This document shows positions 20,129 to 27,280 of a stretch of 27,280 nucleotides of DNA, piece after piece. A model generated the notes under the pieces. It worked only from the letters and a program-made list of their open reading frames with translations, searched no databases and was not told the DNA's origin. Origin of the DNA: Chara braunii (taxonomy: Eukaryota; Streptophyta; Charophyceae; Charales; Characeae); contig BFEA01000179.1 of NCBI GenBank assembly GCA_003427395.1, forward strand, positions 862,778 through 890,057. Direction: 5' to 3'. The first letter of the stretch is position 1. Every line of letters begins with the position of its first letter. The translations under genes were made by a program, and so were the position numbers.

Positions 20129-22042
20129 CTACTCACTCATCTCCTCCTGGTTCTGCCTATATAACTGTGCTCTACCTCCGTCAGCAGACCTCTCCATCAT
20201 TCGGCCCTGTTTATCATACATCTTCCCTGCATTCTCTGAGACCTTTCCTTCTGCCTTGTCCTTGAGGAACTTAGGGCACTCGAGGGCCCAATGTACGCCC
20301 TTCTTGCAAAAGACGCAAAGCTGGTCAATCTTTCTCTTGAACTTCTTTTTCCTTGGATGCGGCGGAGGTGATGATGGGGATCCCACCAGGGTGCTGGCGA
20401 CCTCCTGCTGCTCAGTCTCAGGAGCTCGCTCCCGAGAACCAGACCCAGTAGCCCAATATCCCAGTCTACTCCTCAGATCACCCACCTCCGACACATACTC
20501 AGGCATATCCAATCTTCGAGGCTTTCTCTCTCACCTTTCCTCTGACACCATCACTGACAGCCCCTTGCTTACAATCTCAGTATCCAACTCTGGCATAGGA
20601 GTGCTTGCCTCTTCCTACATGGTGTTTAGTGTCTCAAGGAGCATCCTCATGGGTCCTTCCATTGATCCCTGGGCCACCTCGCTTGTGGTCCCCCGCGGTC
20701 CCTCTTCACCTGACAGTGGTGAGGAGGTCGGCGTGACTCCCAAAGGCTCCACTGGTAGGGTTGCCAACTCTGTCGGTGCCCTGAACACGAAGGCTTCCTT
20801 TTCAGCCTCCCTTTTTGCCTTAGCCTCTTCTGGCCCCAGAATGACCCTTCCAAGGGGTGGCCCTTGTGAAGGTCCCGCCTCAGACGGCTGCCCAGATCCT
20901 TAAGCCGCCTGTCCTTAACCGTCGTACCGCGCTCCTTCAGTTTGATCTACTACCTTCGTGGGTGCCGCTTCCTTCTTACTTTCTTCCAGCAGGCCCTGAA
21001 TGATGGCAGCTTGGCTGGCTGCTAGTGCCTTGAGGTCCTGGATCTCTGCCTCCAACGCTTCTATGCGTACCCCATGGCCTTCTTCCTTTGCCTTTTTTTC
21101 CTGCCAGGTCACCTTCCAACATCAGGTACCTATCAAAGCTTGTCCTGGCCAGAAATCGAATTCTCCGATCCAGCGCCTCCTCAGCCTGTCTGGCCACCCT
21201 GAAACCTGTCCTTGTAGGTGACGTGAGTCCTTCGGTCCTCTACTAAAAAAACTCTTTCCACAAGTTTGGAATCCCTGGAGCCTTGGTCGGTGCGTCGGGT
21301 GGTCGGTCTGGAAGCCTTCCTGCCGCCTCCAGCCTCTGCCTTTCTTGCCATATCTCCTCCAATCGTATGCCTACCCTAGTCTTCTTCTCCTCGGCAGTCT
21401 CTCGAGGACGCGCTTTCCCTGCTATAGGGCGGGTAGCACTGGTGGGCCCTCAGGTGATGCCTCTGTTGGCGGCGGATGGGGCTCCGACAGTGGTTCTTCC
21501 CTTGGAACCTCCTCCAAATCGGGGTGCTCAGCAGCGTGCGCTGCCAGATACCTGTCTACTGTAGCGTCCGCCTCCTTCCTCCAATCTGTCTCTTCCGGCC
21601 CCGTCTCTACCCTCACCTCAGGTCACTGAATCAGATCTGGAGGTGGTGATGGCGCCTCTCCTTGTTGAGGCTCCCTGCCCTCTCCTTGAACGACTATTGG
21701 CTCGGCCTCCACTTCCGGAAACGGGGCTGACTGCTGCAGAGGGGTATCCTCTCCTATCTCGATCACCTCTCCTCCTTGCCATTCTCTCTGGGCACGGGGC
21801 TCGACTCCCTGACCTTCAATGGACTGAGGCACCTCCCACTGCGAGGCGTCCAAGTGTGCTTCCAGGCTCTGCAAGGAACCCCCCGTCGGTGCGGCCTCCT
21901 CTGATACCTGTTGCAGAGATCCTTGTAGCCTCTCCACAGCGAAAGGCTGAAATGCTATTGGGCCCATTCCACATTCCAGATACATGCCTGGCTCCTGGTT
22001 CGACTGGTCGGGCTCCTCGTCTCTTCGTGCCAATGCCTTCTG
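20129..22042 (-). pseudogene. Block B: gag-like retroelement protein, decayed, no pol
   Basis: Reading from 22042 downward, an acidic Pro/Glu/Gln-rich region (to 21626) is followed by TGA 21625-21623. The same frame runs on to about 21430, then shifts. A segment with ARQAEEALDRRIRFLARTSF (to about 21095) shifts again at a 7-A homopolymer (about 21093-21099) into a coiled coil (EALEAEIQDLKALAAS). The rest is one frame to 20129 with stops at 20917 and 20902 (TAA), 20617 (TAG) and 20533 (TGA). A zinc knuckle C-x2-C-x4-H-x4-C lies at 20317-20276 (CVFCKKGVHWALEC), preceded by a basic stretch. This is nucleocapsid-type architecture. No protease or RT follows the final TAG at 20131-20129. It fits a gag-only or pol-deleted element; the 5' part is missing at the junction with element A. 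Confidence 0.7.
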
Positions 22043-22984
22043 TCAGCCTTTGCTGGTCAAGGTCTCTAACTGTTTCCTGAGCTCTTCAAGTTTAGCAGGT
22101 GACATCCTGTAGACTCGACCCTTGGGAGGGATCAAACCAGGCAGGATCCCAATCTTATGTTTGGTCTGCCAGTGGACAAGTCCAATAGGCTCCTCCATAA
22201 GATCTGAGAATCTGTCAACAACCTGCTGAATCTGAGAGGGACAGGGAGCAGTCTCAACATTAGTCTGTTTGACATAAGCCACGAACAGACGGGTGTGGTC
22301 AGTCTAGCGAGAGAAATGCAGAAATCTGCGAGCACTCATGCAATAACAGTTGCTGGCCAGATGGTACTCGTCTGCGAGCAAACAAGGGCGATAGACCCCA
22401 TGCCGATCAGGTAGCTCAACCCTAGGGATCCGCCGGTCGATCCTAGGATTGGTGGCACCAAGCCACTGCATGGAGAAGACAAGGTCAAAGGGAACATTAG
22501 GAAACACATAGAAATTCAGGTGATGTCTGATTTCTTCCTGCTTGTCAAAGGTCACAGGTAGGCCTTTGACAACAGTAGTGATCCTGACTGTGGAAGAGTC
22601 GCCGATGTGAACCTCTATAGGTTGTCGCAAGTTCACTAATCTCTGATCCAAGTGTATCTTACTGACTGACTTAGGAGATATGAAGTTGCGAGTGGCCCCA
22701 CAGTCCAAGAGCCCTTTGATCTTGGCTCCCAGGATAGAGGGTCGAAGTAGGATGAGTTCTGACTTGTGCTTCTTGTTCTCCTGCAAGAACAAGAAAAGAT
22801 CCGCAAGGCACTGAGCATCCTCCTCCTCCCACGTCTCATCCAACTCAAAGTCCTCAAAGGTGAAGGACCTTGAAGATGCAATTCCACAAAAAGAACCAGC
22901 AAGAGAATGTGAAGACTCACCTTCTTCAGAAAATGAATCAGCACTGGTGGAAGGAGCTGCTGCTTCCACCTCTCTCTGCTCTAG
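22043..22984 (-). pseudogene. Element A pol fragment: aspartic protease and start of RT
   Basis: This lies in the -1 frame relative to gag and is reached from the slippery site at 22990-22984; no ATG opens it. The protease active site reads D-C-G (22705-22697, LLDCGATRNFIS) where D-S/T-G is usual, followed by a typical plant Ty3-type protease body (VTFDKQEEIRHHLNFYVF, then FDLVFSMQWL). TAG at 22306-22304 interrupts the linker; the frame continues with the RT amino terminus (VVDRFSDLMEEP, then RVYRMSPAKLEELRKQLE, ending TSKG). TGA 22045-22043 stands where Ty3-type RTs have the Trp/Ile before RPS. No catalytic RT motif, RNase H or integrase is present: sequence beyond this belongs to block B. 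Confidence 0.85.
22304..22306 (-). other. In-frame TAG between protease and RT of element A
   Basis: The codon reads CGC TAG ACT on the minus strand and separates two halves of one open frame. It is one transition from CAG (Gln). Confidence 0.8.
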
Positions 22985-22990
22985 TTTTTT
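22946..22990 (-). promoter_or_regulatory. Candidate -1 programmed ribosomal frameshift signal
   Basis: On the minus strand gag ends TCA AAA AAC TAG. The heptamer A AAA AAC (22990-22984) is in the gag frame in the X XXY YYZ register known from several retroviral gag-pro junctions. The stop TAG (22983-22981) follows at once, and the protease frame is exactly -1 (CTA GAG CAG and on). After a 13-nt spacer a perfect 8-bp stem, ggtggaag with cttccacc and a 9-nt loop, occupies 22970-22946. All three parts of a classical signal are present; the spacer is longer than the usual 5-9 nt. Confidence 0.72.
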
Positions 22991-24534
22991 GAACTAAAGC
23001 TGCCTGTAAACCTGCGGGGCACGCTAGGACAGTCCTTCAAGAAATGGTCCCCCTCGCATCTCACGCAGACACCCTTGTCCTTTTTCTTCCTCCAGACCCC
23101 CTCCTAGATCCTGAGTGCATGCTAGGGGAAGGTGGAAGGATCAAGGGGGTCAGCTGGCCATCGGACGTCACGTGGTAAAGGTACTCTCTGGGCATTAGGG
23201 GAAGAGGCACGTCCTTTACCTTTCCCCATATTGCTGGGTGGTGCTTTTTGGGCTGGGGCTTTACCCCTTGCGATGCCCATCAAAGCATCAGCCAGGGCAA
23301 GAACAACAGAATCTGCAGCAGATGAGGGAGCAGTCCCAGATGGAGGGGTCCCACCCTGGGATGTTGCGTCACTATCTGAACTCGAGGCCGCAGTAGCAAA
23401 TAGGGCACCCTTCCTCCTTATTCGCCCCTTTGAGGAGGGCCCCTTCCTTCCTTCAGAAGGTGCTTCCTAGACATGGAGTTTGGACTCCAAGTCCAGGGCT
23501 GCTCTGCCAAAGGACCGCCAGTCCTTGTGGCCCTGAGAGAAGAGTGCAAGCTGGAATTGCTCAGGCACTGTCCTAAGGAAATGAATGAGCAGATCCTGCT
23601 CACTCATCTCCAACCCAGAAGTCGATGTCAGACTCTCAAAGGTGGAGTACAGTTTGGACAAGGAGCCATCAAACTTCTTCTGGCCCAGGTGCAAAATTTT
23701 GTATGCTGTTTTTCTGGCCTGGTCCTTGTCTGCAAACCGGTCCTGCAGTGCCTGCAGAAATCCAGCCACCCCCAACCTCTGCGCCCAATCAGACATCTCC
23801 ATACCTTGCTTGCTGAAGGTAGAGGTGCACCATTTCAGTGCAGTCCTTTCCAGACGAGCAAGGATGGCTGACACTTTCACATCCTCGTCACATTTGAACC
23901 CACTCAGGTAGGTTCTTTGTGCAGTGCCCCAATCTGCAACATCCACCTTAGGGTCCTCGCTAGAGAACATGGGTGGAGGGGTCAGCTTGGGCCGCTGCTG
24001 ATCAAATGGAACTGAGGGCTGTGAAGCGGCCGTTGACTTGGGTGTAAAAAATGGGGATGTGGGTCTGGATTGTGGGAGTTGTTGAGGGCCTGCTTGAGAA
24101 GGCCCAGGGAATGGAAGCAAGGTCAGGGTGGTAGGGATCTTCAAATGAGTAAAGATCTGATCCAGTTTGGCAAAGATGTCATCCAACTTTTTAGAAAAAG
24201 TTGAGTGGTTGCTCTCCAAACTGGTAATCCGGTCGTCCCAGTTAGTAAAATAAGAACGGTGAATATCATCCTGCAAGAGGATGAATTCAGCCATGTCCTT
24301 GTTGTACTGACTGGAACTACCATTTGTCATCTTCTCCACATTTGCAATCAGCAGTTTTCTCCTCGCCTCCTTCTGAGTTGTTGCTTCTTTCTTTTTCAAC
24401 TTAGCCTTTAGGGACTCAACTACCAGAGCCTGCTGGTGAAGTTTCTCCTCCTGGGTCCGCAGTTCAGCCTCTAAAGGGTCAAGCGGAATCTGAGGCTTCA
24501 CATCAGAAGCCTCTCCCTTCTCAGCCTCTGCCAT
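22981..24534 (-). pseudogene. Gag of element A, interrupted by three TAG codons
   Basis: The first in-frame ATG is at 24534, after a TGA at 24546. The protein starts with an acidic coiled coil (LDPLEAELRTQEEKL, about residues 15-65), a Ser/Pro/Gln linker, then a retrotransposon gag capsid domain (about residues 200-355: DWGTAQRTYL, WAQRLGVAGFLQALQDRF, LLIHFLRTVPEQF). After TAG 23469-23467 the same frame continues through a Ser/Ala/Gly-rich region, TAG 23124-23122 and TAG 23106-23104, to a basic stretch and a zinc knuckle CVRCEGDHFLKDC (23067-23029). This knuckle is C-x2-C-x3-H-x4-C, one residue shorter than canonical. The frame ends at TAG 22983-22981. There are no frameshifts in 1.55 kb. Confidence 0.88.
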
Positions 24535-24546
24535 CTCCACAATTCA

Positions 24547-26003
24547 GATAAATAAAAATAAAAACAATTAAAGGAAGGCAAACAAGAGGTAATAGGAATT
24601 GAGTTTTCTCTCCAATACTCAGTCAATTGCTATCACCTGTCTGAAGAGAGGAAGTTGGTTAGTCTGAGCAAGTGAGTGCTCAGTCTCAGCAGACCGCTTG
24701 AGGGTCAGGGTTTGTTTAGAGTACACTCAACAAAAATTTATTTCACGATTTTCCCATCATTGCCCTGAACCGACAATTGCACGCAATAATTGCAAATCCT
24801 ACATCAATAACTGACAAGATGCAGTCTTGGACTGATTAGTGTTGGTAGTAGTTAGACAGAGTGACTAATTAGGGATGGACAAGACTGATAACCAAGATGC
24901 AGCGATTTACAGGTAATCCTATTTTTACACCTACCCTGCAGACTTCACCACTGTATGACCTTGTATGCCATACCCTGGGTATGGCGAATTACAGTTTTCA
25001 CTGTAACTGACTCAAGACATCAAATCTGGATGTGCGATTTCGGCTAAACACTGTATACTGAATTGTAATTTATCAGGGAGTGACAAAATTGAATTCTGAC
25101 GGACGAAATTGAAGTTACGACTGACCCTAATGTAGCCAAGCTTTAGCTATGTCAACGCATAATCCAAATTTGCATTATCACTGACAACAGGACCCTGAAT
25201 TCACCAATTCACTACACAGTATAAATCGCGATACTGTAAAGCAGTCACATATGAAATTGAAGTCAGGAAAAAGGTCAAACAGGGTTAGTAGAAGTCAAAA
25301 AAGATAGGTAGGGGAAGTAGGCTATGGTTATCCCACAGTTTGAATTTCGATTTTCAACTGCCTACTGACTGTCAGACCAAATTTCACTATTGTAAAAATA
25401 GACCCAGAATCGCCACACAGAGTAAAGTAAGGAACACACTTACTTCAGGGTCAACTCTGAAGAAGATGAGTGAAACATGGGCTATGGCTGACTGGTCAAC
25501 CCTATCTCGTCAGTCTCATCTCCTGATGATACCCAGTGTTCCCACGTACCAAATCTCTTGAAACTTGGTGATCCAACAGTTTACCCTGAGGCGCTTCACC
25601 CCCAACTGACAAATTCAACGAATTTGGACTCCCAGGTGCACATAACGGACAACTTCAGTACAACGCCACTTTACCTTATACAACGCCGATTCGAAATTGG
25701 GGATATCGCAGCCTCCGGGGATCACTTCCTTGCCAATCGCCAGCTTCTAGATGGATTGCCAGGCTAAAAGTAGCCTCTCAGAGCCTTCCAGGCCTCTGAG
25801 CACTAATCGCCAACCACTCCTGCTTAACCCTAATCAGGAGTGAGTCACCCTCTGTCCAATTCTTCTCGCCACACACTCACCACCACCACCCTTACTGACA
25901 ACAACCCTGAAGATGATGAATCGCCATGAAACCCAACTCCAATATCTCACCAGATGATGATGGTTGCTCCAACTCATCAATCGCTTCAGTGTCTGGATCC
26001 AAT
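24547..26003 (-). other. Long untranslated leader of element A
   Basis: About 1.46 kb separates the primer-binding site from the gag ATG. This is long for a Ty3/gypsy element. No ORF with recognised domains lies in it on either strand. It could hold packaging signals or be an expanded leader; nothing specific is identifiable. Confidence 0.6.
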
Positions 26004-26015
26004 CGCTCCGATACC
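26004..26015 (-). other. tRNA primer-binding site (initiator Met type)
   Basis: The minus strand reads TGGTATCGGAGC starting 2 nt after the LTR end. The usual plant initiator tRNA-Met PBS is TGGTATCAGAGC, so 11 of 12 bases match. Its position next to the LTR terminus supports the LTR boundary at 26018. Confidence 0.85.
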
Positions 26016-26017
26016 AA

Positions 26018-26404
26018 CTGTTATGATTTTGGTTGTTCGTTGTCTGAAGACCAACTCTCACTCGCATAGAATTCCAGGTATGCCCATACATACACAGAAG
26101 GAAGGAGAAAGGATAGGAGTATCACACCGCACAGGGAGAGATAAACACAGCGGAAGACTTGACCATGCGGTATGACAGGGTACACTGAGAGTGCAATTCA
26201 CTCCACTCACTCCTCACAACCAGTCATAAAGGAAAGCCGAGTAGATCACGTGTAGAGAACAATAAAACGATGATAGTCCAAACCAGTATCACACTGTTTA
26301 TTAAACTTAGAGTCTCGAATTGTCGGGATAACCTCAGTACTATAGTGTGCTGCTTAGAAATGGGCAGCGATTCACTCCCCAACCCTTAGTCACCACCCGT
26401 AACA
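26018..26404 (-). repeat. 387-bp LTR of element A (5' LTR)
   Basis: The minus-strand LTR starts TGTTACGGGTGG (26404 downward) and ends ATCATAACA (to 26018). It therefore has the inverted terminal TGTTA...TAACA expected of LTRs, and the PBS follows 2 nt later. An AATAAA-containing stretch lies near 26300-26310 in minus-strand sense. No second copy was found in this window, so identity and age cannot be estimated. The outer boundary at 26404 rests on the terminal inverted repeat only. Confidence 0.75.
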
Positions 26405-26426
26405 CCCCTGAGCCCCTGAAACATCA

Positions 26427-26645
26427 AGCGCCACCCAAGTACTGCCTCCAGAGGGCAGCGCCACCCTGAAACAGGCTTATGAGGCGAAGCGCCACTCAGA
26501 GGATGAAGAAGAAGAACAGCGCCACAATATCCGATGATGACGAAGTGTCGAAAGACTTCCCGGATGGAAGTCTGTAGCAGCGCCACCCAAATCCTGACAA
26601 GATGACCTCCGAGAAAGAGGTTGCAACTATGGCTGCAGCGCCAAA
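26427..26645. repeat. 30-bp periodic repeat marked by AGCGCCA(C)
   Basis: AGCGCCAC starts at 26427, 26457, 26488, 26518 and 26579, and AGCGCCAA at 26637: steps of 30, 31, 30, 61 and 58. The array is therefore a degenerate 30-bp minisatellite with two eroded units. The motif is not kept in one reading frame. It begins about 20 bp outside the LTR. Confidence 0.75.
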
Positions 26646-26847
26646 CCCTGGAACCCCACTCCGGAGGAGGGTCCAGCAGGGCACCAACTTCTCTCGCCTC
26701 CAGCAGACCTCTATAACCCAGACCTTTGGCAGCCCCTACGTGCTGACAGAGTACAACGCAGGTCCCAGCTATGGCCGACGCTCCGAAGGTCTGGCTATGC
26801 CTGTCTCCTTCCATGTTGAGCTGTCATCACTTCCGGTTCATGCATAG
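26602..26847 (+). CDS. Unassigned small ORF, possibly part of a degraded gene
   Basis: This is an 81-residue frame beginning at an ATG, ending in TAG-free sequence up to the stop at 26845. It is of normal amino-acid complexity (for example GTPLRRRVQQ, then QTFGSPYVLTEYNAGPSYG), unlike the low-complexity frames elsewhere. I do not recognise a domain. Its start overlaps the 30-bp repeat, so the upstream part may be repeat-derived. It could be a remnant of another transposable element or chance. Confidence 0.25.
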   Translation: MTSEKEVATMAAAPNPGTPLRRRVQQGTNFSRLQQTSITQTFGSPYVLTEYNAGPSYGRRSEGLAMPVSFHVELSSLPVHA

Positions 26848-27280
26848 CACAACAACGATGTACTCGGCACCAACTGCCAAAAGCCCTGAACCGATGTGCG
26901 CATCCTATCTATAGTCTAAACTAGCCTAGACTTGACCTAGACCGGACTGACTGACCGGCCGATACCGATTCTGTTTCGGCCTCTAGGGCCTCTCCCAACC
27001 CGGCCATAGGCTATAGAACCGTCTATCAGCTTAGGCCTATAGGGCCTGGCTGTCCTAGGGGTAGCTCGGGTCTGCTATTCGCAGTTAGGGTAGCTGTAGG
27101 AAATTCAGTTAGTACGGGCCTGTATTTTCCCGAATTTGCAGATATGTCCCTCACGAATTTTCCTTATAGGCAAGTCACTCGGTTAGCCCTCAGCCAAACA
27201 AAATTATGAATCTGTCCTACCTATAGTACAGCCTCGACAGAGAGAGGCTACAGGCGACCAGAAAACAGCAAGTCATTGCA
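26848..27280. other. No gene seen to the right edge
   Basis: Mixed DNA with short repeated words such as cctagac (26930-26945) and near-palindromic ggcctatagggcc (about 27033). No coding, RNA or terminal-repeat feature is supported. Confidence 0.45.

Larger units (their letters stand above)
20129..26404 (-). mobile_element. Composite retroelement: element A 5' half fused to block B
   Basis: On the minus strand the order is LTR (26404-26018), PBS (26015-26004), leader, gag, protease and RT amino terminus (ending about 22043), then block B coding DNA. The two parts are joined without an LTR, target duplication or spacer between them. A simple nested insertion of a complete B should leave an LTR at the junction, so a deletion or template-switch chimera is more likely. 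The 3' end is not defined. Confidence 0.7.

Overview
This is a gene-poor stretch of a eukaryotic nuclear genome made of decayed LTR retrotransposons, a hairpin (MITE-like) insertion, minisatellites, microsatellites and unassigned non-coding DNA. I found no intact host gene. The gag and pol wording of all three coding blocks, and a primer-binding site matching plant initiator tRNA-Met with one difference, point to a streptophyte (plant-lineage) genome. The polyproteins resemble, from memory, those that are abundant in the charophyte alga Chara braunii. That species assignment is inference and was not searched.

Layout. 1-3240: a 91-bp tandem repeat containing two N bases, a GAA-rich purine tract, then about 2.5 kb of strongly pyrimidine-skewed DNA with perfect hairpins, a 51-bp minisatellite and a GATA/AT microsatellite. 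3240-4686: no gene seen. 4707-11525 (+): Ty3/gypsy-type element 1, with gag, zinc knuckle, protease, reverse transcriptase, RNase H and integrase in order. It reads as one long frame broken by 17 premature stops, at least four frameshifts and a foldback element (9302-9619) inside RNase H. I could not find its LTRs. 11526-20128: about 8.6 kb without a recognisable gene. It holds a 120-bp alternating repeat (12372-13020), seven copies of a stem-loop motif (13216-13834), a CAG/CAA-rich tract, a tRNA-like sequence (18216-18296, -), an (AT)26 microsatellite and several hairpins.

20129-26404 is read on the minus strand. Element A has a 387-bp LTR (26018-26404), a PBS, a leader of about 1.46 kb, gag, a candidate -1 ribosomal frameshift site (A AAA AAC directly before the gag stop, followed by a hairpin), protease and the first part of reverse transcriptase. 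Pol ends abruptly at about 22043, where it runs in the same reading frame into block B, a gag-like protein with a coiled coil and zinc knuckle but no pol. 26405-27280 starts with a 30-bp periodic repeat and a small unassigned ORF.

The two main elements show different expression strategies side by side: element 1 keeps gag and pol in one frame, while element A appears to need -1 frameshifting at the gag stop. All coding blocks look dead, so the present interest is in the structural signals and repeat architecture rather than active genes.
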